A DNA stretch of 6,725 nucleotides from Firmicutes bacterium UBA3906. GTDB taxonomy: Bacteria > Bacillota > Clostridia > Caldicoprobacterales > DTU083. The position numbers and the translations under genes are program-made. The notes below the pieces were generated by a model. It had not been told where the DNA came from. It ran no database searches and worked only from the letters and a program-made list of their open reading frames with translations. This document shows positions 1-6,555 of this stretch, one piece after another. The stretch covers positions 1 through 6,725 of the forward strand of contig DGFG01000136.1 of assembly GCA_002391555.1 (NCBI GenBank), written 5' to 3'. Numbering within the stretch: position 1 is the stretch's first letter; the number at the start of each line of letters is the position of its first letter.

Positions 1-197
1 AAGTCTAGGGGCTGGTATTGTGTTAGGACTCCTACTGTAGTAATTCCTGAATGGGCACAATTGCTCAAGGGAAAATCTATAATTCGATATTTCCCCCCAA
101 AAGGAACCGCTGGCTTTGCCAGTTCATCTGTCAGTACACCGAGACGACTACCATGGCCTCCCGCCAGTATCATGGCCACACAATCTGTTCTTGCCAT
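1..197 (-). CDS. glgC: Glucose-1-phosphate adenylyltransferase (ADP-glucose pyrophosphorylase), N-terminal part
   Basis: The gene runs off the left edge, so only its first 65 codons are present. The enzyme makes ADP-glucose from glucose-1-phosphate and ATP, the first committed step of bacterial glycogen synthesis. The visible protein carries the nucleotidyltransferase signature AGGHGSRL (residues 12-19), then [20 protein letters not shown] (27-46) and GVLTQYQPL (56-64), all typical of GlgC. R18 and K28 align with E. coli R32 and K42 in the nucleotide-binding region. GlgD paralogues usually lack the GGxGxRL loop, so GlgC is preferred. H15 stands where Arg or Gln is usual. The start is set by GGGAGG six bases upstream of ATG. 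The first 28 bases overlap the end of glgB in another frame, which suggests translational coupling. Identity is very secure; the rest of the gene is unseen. Confidence 0.95.
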   Translation of the reverse strand, partial: MARTDCVAMILAGGHGSRLGVLTDELAKPAVPFGGKYRIIDFPLSNCAHSGITTVGVLTQYQPLD

Positions 198-2209
198 AAG
201 CTACCTCCCATATTGATGATTTTTACTAAATCCCTTTGCTCTTCCTTGCTTGTTTTTTGTTTGATTACTTGCTTTTTCTCTTGCTTTTTTCCTTGACTAT
301 CTTCCTTTTTCTTTAGGTAGATGGTAGATAGGGGTGCAAGGTCTATATATATTAGGTAGGGACCATCTTCATGACTATTTTCCCTAACTGATTTTAAAAG
401 CTGGCTTTTTTCTGTCTGCCCTCCATAGTCTTTGGTATCACTGTTTAATAGCTCATAATAGTCACCTGCAGCCGGGACCCTTAAGGGATAGGCAGGTCTT
501 TTTACTGGAGTAAAGTTGGAGACAACAATAATCTGATCCCCCTCCTCCTTGCCAATGCGGGTAAAAGCAAATACTGAGTTTTTGGAATCATCTGCCTGGA
601 TCCAGCTAAAGCCCTCTTGCTCGTGGTCCAGCTGCCATAGGCTCTTGTTTGACCTATATATATGGTTAAGGTCTCTTACATAGTTTAATAACCTTTTATG
701 GCTATCATAAGCAAGTAAAAGCCAATCTAGGCCAGAATCATACCTCCATTCTATAAATTGTCCAAACTCACCGCCCATAAAGAGGAGCTTTTTGCCCGGC
801 AAGGCCATCATAAAGCCGTAAAAGGCCCTAAGGCTTGAAAATTTCTCTTGGTAGCTACCAAACATCTTGTCTAAAAGCGATTTCTTGCCATGGACAACCT
901 CATCATGGGAAAGGGCTAATATATAGTTTTCTGAGTAGGCATACATCATAAGAAAGGTTAAAAGGTGGTGGTTGTCCTTTCTAAACAGGTGGTCCATAGA
1001 AAAATACTTGAGTGAATCATGCATCCAGCCCATATTCCACTTGTAGTTAAAGCCTAGGCCCCCCTCATGGATGGGCATGGTGACCATGGGATAATCAGTT
1101 GACTCCTCGGCTATCATAAGGGCATTTGGAAACTGCGCAAATACCGCCTTGTTAAGCTTTCTTAAAAAGTCTATTGCCTCTAAGTTTTCCCTGCCCCCAT
1201 ACTTGTTGGCTATCCACTGACCTGGGCCCCTGTCATAGTCCCGATAGAGCATAGAGGATACTGCATCTACCCTGAGCCCATCAAAACGGTAAATATCTAG
1301 CCAAAAGATAGCATTTGATATTAGAAAGGACTGGACCTCGGGCCTTCCATAGTCAAAAACCAGGGTCCCCCAAGCTAGGTGTTCTCCTATCCGAGGGTCC
1401 TCATATTCATAAAGCTTTGTCCCGTCAAAGGAGGCTAGGCCATGGCCATCTTTGGGGAAATGTGCTGGCACCCAATCCATGATAACCTTTAAGCCTGCCC
1501 CATGACAGGAGTCTACAAAATACATAAGATCCTCAGGTTTGCCATACCTACTGGTGGCAGCAAAATAACCTGTTACCTGATAGCCCCAAGACCCATCGTA
1601 GGGATGCTCCTGTAGGGGCATTAACTCCACATGGGTATAGCCTAAGTCCACTAGGTAGGGTATAAGGTCGTCAGCCAATTGTCTATAGGTCAGAAAGGAC
1701 CCATCCTCATGCCTTTTCCAGGAGCCTGCATGTAGCTCATATATTAAAACAGGTGCCTGGTAGGGAAGGTCACTTTGGTCCCCACTTTTAGTAGAATGCT
1801 GCCAGCTGTACTGGTCTAGCCTATAGGTAATAGATGCGGTGGCAGGCCTTAGTTCAGCGTAAAAGGCAAAGGGATCAGCCTTAAGTTGGACCTTGCCCTC
1901 CTTAGTTGTTATGGCGTACTTGTAAAGCTGGCCACTTTCCATACCGGGCACAAAGGTGACCCATATACCGGACTTGCCAACTTTCTGCATGGGATGCTTG
2001 CCAACTTGCCAGTCGTTAAAGTCACCTACTAGGCTAACACTTTTTGCATTTGGGGCCCAAACAGCAAACCGATAGCCCTCTGGCTGGTCCTTTGCTTTAG
2101 CTATATATATACTGCCTAATAGCTGGTATGCTTTATAATTTGTACCCTCATTAAATAGGTATAGCTGATAGTCAGATGGCATTGGTCCTTTAAATGGTTT
2201 TTGAATCAT
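170..2209 (-). CDS. glgB: 1,4-alpha-glucan (glycogen) branching enzyme
   Basis: GlgB cuts alpha-1,4 chains and re-attaches the piece through an alpha-1,6 link, creating glycogen branches. The 679-residue protein has an N-terminal CBM48-type beta domain (about 25-105, with [21 protein letters not shown]). The GH13 barrel follows (about 150-500). Its conserved regions are DWVPAHF (245-251), [10 protein letters not shown] with nucleophile D315, IAEES with acid/base E368, and [12 protein letters not shown] with D436. MGGEFGQF (478-485) is also characteristic. A C-terminal beta domain closes at APLSTIYL (625-632). Residues 633-679 are an extra Lys/Glu/Gln-rich tail that looks unlike the family core. 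Its coding sequence is A-rich and includes the glgC ribosome binding site and start. The chosen ATG has GAGG ten bases upstream; the Met at residue 10 has no well-spaced site. The gene is divergent from glgA and overlaps glgC by 28 bp. Confidence 0.97.
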   Translation of the reverse strand: MIQKPFKGPMPSDYQLYLFNEGTNYKAYQLLGSIYIAKAKDQPEGYRFAVWAPNAKSVSLVGDFNDWQVGKHPMQKVGKSGIWVTFVPGMESGQLYKYAITTKEGKVQLKADPFAFYAELRPATASITYRLDQYSWQHSTKSGDQSDLPYQAPVLIYELHAGSWKRHEDGSFLTYRQLADDLIPYLVDLGYTHVELMPLQEHPYDGSWGYQVTGYFAATSRYGKPEDLMYFVDSCHGAGLKVIMDWVPAHFPKDGHGLASFDGTKLYEYEDPRIGEHLAWGTLVFDYGRPEVQSFLISNAIFWLDIYRFDGLRVDAVSSMLYRDYDRGPGQWIANKYGGRENLEAIDFLRKLNKAVFAQFPNALMIAEESTDYPMVTMPIHEGGLGFNYKWNMGWMHDSLKYFSMDHLFRKDNHHLLTFLMMYAYSENYILALSHDEVVHGKKSLLDKMFGSYQEKFSSLRAFYGFMMALPGKKLLFMGGEFGQFIEWRYDSGLDWLLLAYDSHKRLLNYVRDLNHIYRSNKSLWQLDHEQEGFSWIQADDSKNSVFAFTRIGKEEGDQIIVVSNFTPVKRPAYPLRVPAAGDYYELLNSDTKDYGGQTEKSQLLKSVRENSHEDGPYLIYIDLAPLSTIYLKKKEDSQGKKQEKKQVIKQKTSKEEQRDLVKIINMGGSLWQEQIVWP
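204..209 (-). promoter_or_regulatory. Ribosome binding site of glgC, inside glgB
   Basis: On the minus strand GGGAGG lies six bases before the glgC ATG at 197. It falls within the last codons of glgB. Ribosomes finishing glgB would pass over it, so coupled translation of the two genes is likely. It also fixes the glgC start. Confidence 0.8.
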
Positions 2210-2212
2210 CTA

Positions 2213-2224
2213 TGAGAATCCTCA
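2213..2224 (-). promoter_or_regulatory. glgB ribosome binding site inside a small dyad
   Basis: On the minus strand GAGG (2223-2220) lies ten bases before the glgB ATG. It is part of TGAG-GATT-CTCA, whose four-base arms could form a weak hairpin masking the site. The stem is too short to claim regulation by itself. It mainly supports the start at 2209. Confidence 0.5.
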
Positions 2225-2246
2225 CGTTTTTTCTTTTTTTACTTTG

Positions 2247-2276
2247 TTTACTCAAACTTTAAAAATGTGTTATGAT
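2247..2276 (+). promoter_or_regulatory. Candidate rightward promoter with extended -10
   Basis: TTTACT (2247-2252), an 18-base spacer and TGT-TATGAT (2268-2276) resemble an extended -10 promoter pointing to glgA. A transcript from about 2283 would have a leader near 287 bases. It would overlap the 5' end of the glgB message, because this promoter faces the glgB promoter. AT-rich DNA gives such matches by chance, so support is modest. Confidence 0.3.
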
Positions 2277-2324
2277 TTAATAAAGAACTTATTGTTAAAC
2301 TTATGCAATTTGTAGCTTGTTTTA

Positions 2325-2353
2325 ATTATATAATACAGTATTGTACAATTCAA
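2325..2353 (-). promoter_or_regulatory. Predicted sigma-A type promoter of glgB
   Basis: Reading the minus strand, TTGAAT (2353-2348) is followed by a 17-base spacer and a perfect TATAAT (2330-2325). This is optimal spacing for the housekeeping sigma factor. The predicted start is near 2318, giving a leader of roughly 109 bases before glgB. The spacer and -35 box carry two overlapping palindromes, so a repressor bound there would block RNA polymerase. The promoter should serve glgB and, through the overlap, glgC. Confidence 0.7.
2332..2349. repeat. Two overlapping palindromes in the glgB promoter core
   Basis: AATAC-A-GTATT (2332-2342) has five-base arms around one central base. ATTGTACAAT (2340-2349) is a perfect ten-base palindrome. 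They overlap by three bases and fill the region between the -10 and -35 boxes of the glgB promoter, reaching into the -35. This placement is typical of a repressor operator. The protein that would bind is unknown. Confidence 0.55.
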
Positions 2354-2375
2354 GGAAAATACCTGATAAATAGAG

Positions 2376-2434
2376 GCTTTCCAATACTTCTTTTAAAAAA
2401 ACAGACCCAAAAATATTAAGTATTGGTATAAAGC
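2376..2434. repeat. Bulged inverted repeat between the divergent genes
   Basis: CCAATACTT (2381-2389) is the exact reverse complement of AAGTATTGG (2418-2426). Skipping three bases (2427-2429), GCTTT (2376-2380) also pairs with AAAGC (2430-2434). This makes a 14-pair arm with one three-base bulge and a 28-base loop. No T-run follows on either strand, so it is not a typical intrinsic terminator. It could be a regulator site upstream of both genes, or a leader RNA structure if glgA transcription starts to its left. An extended -10-like TGG-TATAAA (2424-2432) overlaps the right arm but lacks a -35 box. Confidence 0.5.
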
Positions 2435-2504
2435 AAAAGGTCTTATAAGCTTGTAGCAATGCTAGTTATATATAGCTTTTAAACTAAGGGTATAAACCGC
2501 TAAG

Positions 2505-2541
2505 CAGGGTTACTAGGAAAAAATTCTTATAATAAACCCTG
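2505..2541. repeat. Dyad CAGGGTT/AACCCTG around a TATAAT box upstream of glgA
   Basis: CAGGGTT (2505-2511) and AACCCTG (2535-2541) are perfect seven-base inverted arms separated by 23 bases. A perfect TATAAT (2528-2533) sits between them. If that box is the glgA -10, the arms lie near -35 and +1, a layout suited to an operator. If transcription starts further upstream, the same arms could form a hairpin shortly before the ribosome binding site. Confidence 0.45.
2528..2533 (+). promoter_or_regulatory. Candidate -10 box of the proximal glgA promoter
   Basis: TATAAT matches the sigma-A -10 consensus exactly and would place a start near 2540, about 30 bases before glgA. No acceptable -35 hexamer lies 16 to 18 bases upstream; the bases there read CAGGGT or AGGGTT. 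It would need an activator, or it may be a chance match. Confidence 0.35.
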
Positions 2542-2554
2542 TAATACATATTAT

Positions 2555-2560
2555 AGGAGG
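2555..2560 (+). promoter_or_regulatory. Ribosome binding site of glgA
   Basis: AGGAGG ends nine bases before the ATG at 2570. It is a full consensus site and fixes the glgA start. Confidence 0.85.
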
Positions 2561-2569
2561 AGTCTTAAT

Positions 2570-4009
2570 ATGAAAAAAATCTTGCTGGCATCAGCCGAAG
2601 CCGTTCCCTTTGCCAAAACAGGGGGTTTAGCAGATGTGGTAGGAACCCTACCCCAGGCCTTTGACAGGGAGGAATTTGATGTCCGCGTCATAATGCCAAA
2701 ATATAAAGCAATCGATGAAAAATATAAAAATAAAATGGAGTATATAAAGCATATTTATATAGACCTAGGCTGGCGCAGCAAGTATTGTGGAGTATTCAAG
2801 CTAGAACATGAGGGCTGTCTTTTCTACTTTATTGATAATGAGTTTTACTTCGGTGGTGACAAGCTCTACTCCTATATCCATGAGGATATAGAAAAGTTTG
2901 CTTTCTTTAGCAAGGCTGTCTTGTCAATCCTGCCCCATATAGACTTTAGGCCTGACATACTCCACTTAAATGACTGGCATACAGGTCTTGTTCCAGTTAT
3001 GCTAGATGCCCAGTTTAGGGACAAGCCCTTTTACCAGGGGATAAAAACTATAATGACCATACACAATCTAAAATTTCAGGGGATTTGGGGCCTAGAGGAA
3101 ACCAAGGATGCAACCGGCCTTGATGGCCACTACTTTACAGCAGACAAGCTTGAGTATAAGGGAGATGCCAACCTACTAAAGGGTGGCCTAGTCTATGCTG
3201 ACCATATCACGACGGTCAGTGATACCTATGCAAAAGAGATCCAAACTCCTGCCTATGGAGAGGGACTAGAGGGCCTGCTCCTTGCCAGGAGGGATAGCCT
3301 AACCGGTATTGTTAACGGTATCTCCTATAGTGACTATAATCCAGCAAATGATGATAGTATTTTTGCCAAATACAACCGTAGAGATTTTCCCAGCAGAAAA
3401 CGGCTAAACAAGACGCAGCTGCAAGGGCTACTAGGCCTTGAGAAAAACCCAGATACCTTTTTAATCGGTATTGTATCTAGACTAACCAAGCAAAAGGGTC
3501 TTGACCTTATTGCCTTCAATATGGACAGGCTCTTGAGTCAAGATGTACAGCTAGTTGTACTAGGAACAGGAGAGCCTGACTTTGAAAACATGTTTAGATA
3601 CTATGCAGGCCTCTACCCAAAAAAGGTCTCGGCCAATATCCTCTTTTCCAATGACCTAGCCCACAAGATTTATGCTGCAGCTGATGCCTATCTGATGCCC
3701 TCCCTCTTTGAACCCTGTGGCCTAAGCCAGCTCATTTCTATGAGGTATGGGACAGTCCCCATAGTTAGAGAGACTGGTGGCCTTGTAGATACAGTTATTC
3801 CATACAACAAGTATACAGGCCAGGGGACAGGTTTTTCCTTTAGAAACTATAACGGGGATGAACTCTGGTCGGCCATCTCCTATGCCATGGAAATTCACCA
3901 AGACCGGAGGGTCTGGAATAGTATAATAAGGCAGGGGATGGCAAAGGATTTCTCCTGGCAGGAGGCCGCTAAAAAATATGCAAACCTTTACAGTAAGTTA
4001 ATTGTCTAG
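2570..4009 (+). CDS. glgA: Glycogen synthase (ADP-glucose type, GT5)
   Basis: GlgA transfers glucose from ADP-glucose to the non-reducing end of an alpha-1,4-glucan. The 479-residue length is normal for the bacterial enzyme. The N-terminal GT5 domain begins with KTGGLADVVG (16-25), the ADP-glucose binding loop. HLNDWHTGL (132-140) and TIHNLKFQG (163-171) follow, with H165 matching E. coli H161. The C-terminal Rossmann domain has SRLTKQKGLDL (303-313), with R304 and K309 as phosphate-binding residues. It also has MPSLFEPCGLSQL (376-388) with catalytic E381, then RETGGLVDTV (400-409) and GTGFSF (419-424). The usual NGID or NGVD motif reads NGIS (249-252), a minor oddity. The gene leads the rightward set, with glgP 89 bp on and no clear terminator between, so co-transcription is likely. 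No signal peptide is seen; the enzyme is cytoplasmic. Confidence 0.97.
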   Translation: MKKILLASAEAVPFAKTGGLADVVGTLPQAFDREEFDVRVIMPKYKAIDEKYKNKMEYIKHIYIDLGWRSKYCGVFKLEHEGCLFYFIDNEFYFGGDKLYSYIHEDIEKFAFFSKAVLSILPHIDFRPDILHLNDWHTGLVPVMLDAQFRDKPFYQGIKTIMTIHNLKFQGIWGLEETKDATGLDGHYFTADKLEYKGDANLLKGGLVYADHITTVSDTYAKEIQTPAYGEGLEGLLLARRDSLTGIVNGISYSDYNPANDDSIFAKYNRRDFPSRKRLNKTQLQGLLGLEKNPDTFLIGIVSRLTKQKGLDLIAFNMDRLLSQDVQLVVLGTGEPDFENMFRYYAGLYPKKVSANILFSNDLAHKIYAAADAYLMPSLFEPCGLSQLISMRYGTVPIVRETGGLVDTVIPYNKYTGQGTGFSFRNYNGDELWSAISYAMEIHQDRRVWNSIIRQGMAKDFSWQEAAKKYANLYSKLIV

Positions 4010-4020
4010 GATGTTTTTTG

Positions 4021-4035
4021 TGGAAAACGTTGCCT
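4021..4035. promoter_or_regulatory. Candidate catabolite-responsive element (cre) between glgA and glgP
   Basis: TGGAAAACGTTGCCT fits the Bacillota cre consensus WTGNAANCGNWNNCW at all positions but the second, which is G rather than T. The AAAACGTT core is typical. A CcpA-HPr(Ser-P) complex bound here, just after the glgA stop, could block elongation into glgP or control an internal start. One mismatch and degenerate positions leave room for chance. Confidence 0.35.
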
Positions 4036-4053
4036 ATATGGTGTAAAATAATA

Positions 4054-4088
4054 AAAGGTTTTATCAAACCTTGTCAAAATTAACCTTT
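4054..4088 (+). repeat. Alternative hairpin arms in the glgA-glgP spacer
   Basis: AAGGTTT (4055-4061) and AAACCTT (4066-4072) form a perfect seven-pair stem with a four-base loop, TATC. The left arm, read as AAAGGTT (4054-4060), can instead pair with AACCTTT (4082-4088), which abuts the glgP ribosome binding site at 4089. The stem is AU-rich and no T-run follows, so it is not an intrinsic terminator. It could affect message processing or glgP translation. Confidence 0.4.
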
Positions 4089-4094
4089 AGGAGG
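4089..4094 (+). promoter_or_regulatory. Ribosome binding site of glgP
   Basis: AGGAGG ends four bases before the ATG at 4099. The match is full and the spacing slightly short. It supports the chosen start. Confidence 0.8.
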
Positions 4095-4098
4095 ACAT

Positions 4099-6555
4099 AT
4101 GGACACTTATATAAATTTAGATAGCCAGTCTAGTATAAAAGAAGGCATTATAAGAAAGCTGCTACTTGAGTTTGGCAAAAACCCAGAGGATGCCAGCCCA
4201 CAACAGATATACAAGGCATGCGCCCTGCTAGTTAGGGACAATATGCTCTATAGGATGGCCCAAACAGAGAAAAAGGATAGGCAGACCAAGGGGAAAAAGC
4301 TCTACTATATATCCATGGAGTTTTTGATGGGCAGGTCCCTTGCTAACAATATATTAAATCTAATGAAGACAGATGAGTTTAAAGGTGCCCTAAGGGACCT
4401 TAATATAGACCCAGACATGACCTTAGACCAGGAAGAGGATGCAGGCCTAGGTAACGGTGGCCTAGGTAGGCTGGCAGCCTGTTTTATAGACTCACTAACC
4501 ACCCTGGAACTGCCTGCTGTGGGCTGTTCCATCCGCTATGAGTATGGCCTCTTTAAACAGCTTATAAAAGAGGGCAAGCAGGTTGAGGTCCCAGACTGGT
4601 GGCTAGAAAAGGGCAATGTTTGGGAGGTTAAACGGCCAGAGGAACAAATACAAGTAAAGCTAGGCGGTAATGTGGAAAACATCTGGGTTGACGGTAGGCT
4701 AAAGGTAAAATACAACAATGATGAAACAATAATAGCCATGCCCTATGATTTTCCTATCAGTGGCTATGGGTCAAAGCGGGTAAACTACCTGAGGCTCTGG
4801 CAGGCTCAAGCAACTGAAAGAATGGATATGAAGGCCTTTAATAGGGGCGACCATGTACAGGCAATCGCAAAAAAGGAAACAGATGAGCTAATATCAAAGG
4901 TCCTCTACCCTGAGGATAACAACCCAGAAGGCAAAAGGCTAAGGCTAAAGCAGGAATATTTTTTAAGCTCAGCTACAATCCAGTGGATAGTCAAAGAATA
5001 TAAGGCAGACTACGGAGACGACCTAAAGGGACTAGCAGACAGGGTGGTTATCCATATAAACGATACTCACCCTGCCCTTGCAATACCTGAGATGATGCGG
5101 ATCCTCATGGACGAGGAGGGCCTAGGCTGGGATAATGCCTGGTCCATAGTAACTAAGACCTTTGCCTATACTAACCATACAGTTATGAGCGAGGCCCTAG
5201 AGAAGTGGCCCATATACCTATTTAAACCCCTCCTGCCCCGCCTTTACAGTATCATTGTCGAAATCAACCAAAGGCTTATGGAAAGGCTATCTAGGACCTA
5301 TCCAGGGGACCGGAAAAAGCATGAGTATATGGCCATAATATCTCACAATCAAATAAACATGGCCAATATCTGCTTAGCGGCTTCCTTTGCTGTAAATGGA
5401 GTGTCTGGCCTACACACCAGGATCCTAATCGACGATATCTTTGCAGACTACGCTAAGGCCGAACCTGAAAGATTTCATGCTATAACCAACGGAATAACCT
5501 TTAGGCGGTGGCTCCACCATGCCAACCCTGACTACTCTAAACTTATTACAAGCCGGATAGGGGATAGCTGGCTAAGGGACTCTAAAGAGCTGTCAAGGCT
5601 AAAGCCCTATGCAGATGATGGGGAGTTTAGGTGGCTCTTAGCTGAGATTAGGCAAAAAAACAAGGATAGGCTTGCGGCCTATATTAGGGAAAAGCATGGT
5701 ATAGAGGTAGATAGGCATTCTATATTTGATGTTCAGGCAAAAAGGCTACACGAATACAAGAGGCAGGTCCTAAATGCCCTCCATATACTATATCTTTACA
5801 ATCAGCTAATCAAGGATCCAGACATGCCCTTTGTACCGAGAACCTTTATTTTTGCTGCCAAGGCTGCCCCAGGCTATACTAGGGCCAAGCAGATTATAAG
5901 GCTTATAAACTCTATCGGCCACCTGGTCAACAATGACCCCCGTATCAGGGGCAAAATAAAGCTTGTCTTTCTTGAAAACTATAGCGTAAGCCTAGCAGAG
6001 ATGCTGATTCCTGCCGCTGACCTCTCAGAGCAGATATCAACAGCAGGCAAGGAGGCCTCTGGAACAGGCAATATGAAATTTATGCTAAATGGTGCCCTGA
6101 CCATTGGTACTCTTGACGGTGCAAATGTTGAGATGGCAGACCTAGTTGGAAATGAAAATATCTATATATTTGGCCTGCGGGCTGATGAGGTAAACTTAAG
6201 GTATGATTATGGGTCCGAGGAGGTCCAGAGGATATATGTTTCAGACAATGACCTGCACCAGGTCCTAGAGCAACTAGTAAATGGGCCCCTAGCTGACCTT
6301 GATAAGGAGGCCTTTAGGGATATCTACCAGTCCCTGCTCTTTGGTGACTATGGTATGCCTGACCCCTATATGGTCATCCGGGACTTTAGGGCCTATGTTG
6401 AAATGCAGGCCAGGGTCTCCCGTGAGTATGAGAAACCCGACCTTTGGTGGAAAAAGGCGGTCCTTAACACAGCAGCTGCAGGCTTTTTCTCCAGTGACAG
6501 GACAATCGAGCAGTACAATGAGAAAATCTGGCATCTAGAGGCGACAAAATGGTAA
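4099..6555 (+). CDS. glgP: Glycogen/alpha-glucan phosphorylase (GT35, PLP-dependent)
   Basis: GlgP removes glucose from glycogen chain ends with phosphate, yielding glucose-1-phosphate. The 818 residues match the usual bacterial length. Conserved blocks appear in order: YISMEFLMGRSL (70-81); the glycine-rich EDAGLGNGGLGRLAACFIDS (113-132); EGKRLRLKQEYFLSSA (277-292); HINDTHPALAIPE (319-331); TNHTVMSEALEKW (358-370); and TNGITFRRWL (463-472). KRLHEYKRQVLNALH (548-562) has phosphate-binding R549 and K554. The cofactor motif EASGTGNMKFMLNGALTIGT (652-671) has K660 as the PLP-linked lysine. It lacks the long N-terminal regulatory extension of animal enzymes, as bacterial forms do. A maltodextrin phosphorylase (MalP) cannot be excluded from sequence alone, but the glg setting favours glycogen. 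The start is set by AGGAGG four bases before ATG. Its last seven bases overlap the next gene. Confidence 0.96.
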   Translation: MDTYINLDSQSSIKEGIIRKLLLEFGKNPEDASPQQIYKACALLVRDNMLYRMAQTEKKDRQTKGKKLYYISMEFLMGRSLANNILNLMKTDEFKGALRDLNIDPDMTLDQEEDAGLGNGGLGRLAACFIDSLTTLELPAVGCSIRYEYGLFKQLIKEGKQVEVPDWWLEKGNVWEVKRPEEQIQVKLGGNVENIWVDGRLKVKYNNDETIIAMPYDFPISGYGSKRVNYLRLWQAQATERMDMKAFNRGDHVQAIAKKETDELISKVLYPEDNNPEGKRLRLKQEYFLSSATIQWIVKEYKADYGDDLKGLADRVVIHINDTHPALAIPEMMRILMDEEGLGWDNAWSIVTKTFAYTNHTVMSEALEKWPIYLFKPLLPRLYSIIVEINQRLMERLSRTYPGDRKKHEYMAIISHNQINMANICLAASFAVNGVSGLHTRILIDDIFADYAKAEPERFHAITNGITFRRWLHHANPDYSKLITSRIGDSWLRDSKELSRLKPYADDGEFRWLLAEIRQKNKDRLAAYIREKHGIEVDRHSIFDVQAKRLHEYKRQVLNALHILYLYNQLIKDPDMPFVPRTFIFAAKAAPGYTRAKQIIRLINSIGHLVNNDPRIRGKIKLVFLENYSVSLAEMLIPAADLSEQISTAGKEASGTGNMKFMLNGALTIGTLDGANVEMADLVGNENIYIFGLRADEVNLRYDYGSEEVQRIYVSDNDLHQVLEQLVNGPLADLDKEAFRDIYQSLLFGDYGMPDPYMVIRDFRAYVEMQARVSREYEKPDLWWKKAVLNTAAAGFFSSDRTIEQYNEKIWHLEATKW

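Larger units (their letters stand above)
2210..2569. other. Divergent glgB/glgA control region
   Basis: This 360-bp non-coding stretch is clearly more AT-rich than the flanking genes. I see no credible small gene or tRNA in it. It holds a near-consensus leftward promoter for glgB, weaker rightward promoter candidates for glgA, three inverted-repeat structures, and the ribosome binding sites of both genes. Short GTATT/AATAC motifs recur at 2332-2342 (both orientations), 2383-2387, 2420-2424 and 2543-2547, which may mark repeated sites for one regulator. Coordinated control of the two gene sets from this spacer is inferred. Confidence 0.75.

Noticed and set aside
51..296. Plus-strand open frame of 81 codons opposite glgC and the glgB tail
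   Set aside because: It is antisense to two well-supported genes, has no good ribosome binding site, and its peptide resembles no known family. It is a shadow of the coding strand.
2400..2500. Riboswitch or tRNA in the divergent spacer
   Set aside because: I found no conserved riboswitch core, cloverleaf or CCA end. Only the simple inverted repeats can be supported.
2491..2506. Second cre site upstream of glgA
   Set aside because: The region around ACCGCT needs at least three mismatches to the cre consensus on either strand.
3334..3519. Minus-strand open frame of 61 codons inside glgA
   Set aside because: It is antisense to the glgA linker and synthase motifs, with no start signal.
4010..4098. 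Intrinsic terminator between glgA and glgP
   Set aside because: The 4055-4072 stem is AU-rich and lacks a following T-run. The T-run at 4014-4019 has no GC-rich stem before it.
4305..4739. Two minus-strand open frames inside glgP
   Set aside because: They are antisense to conserved glgP blocks and their low-complexity Ser/Pro-rich peptides are typical of shadow frames.
6289..6538. Open frames on both strands across the end of glgP
   Set aside because: Both lie wholly inside the conserved C-terminal part of glgP and show no ribosome binding site or recognisable protein.
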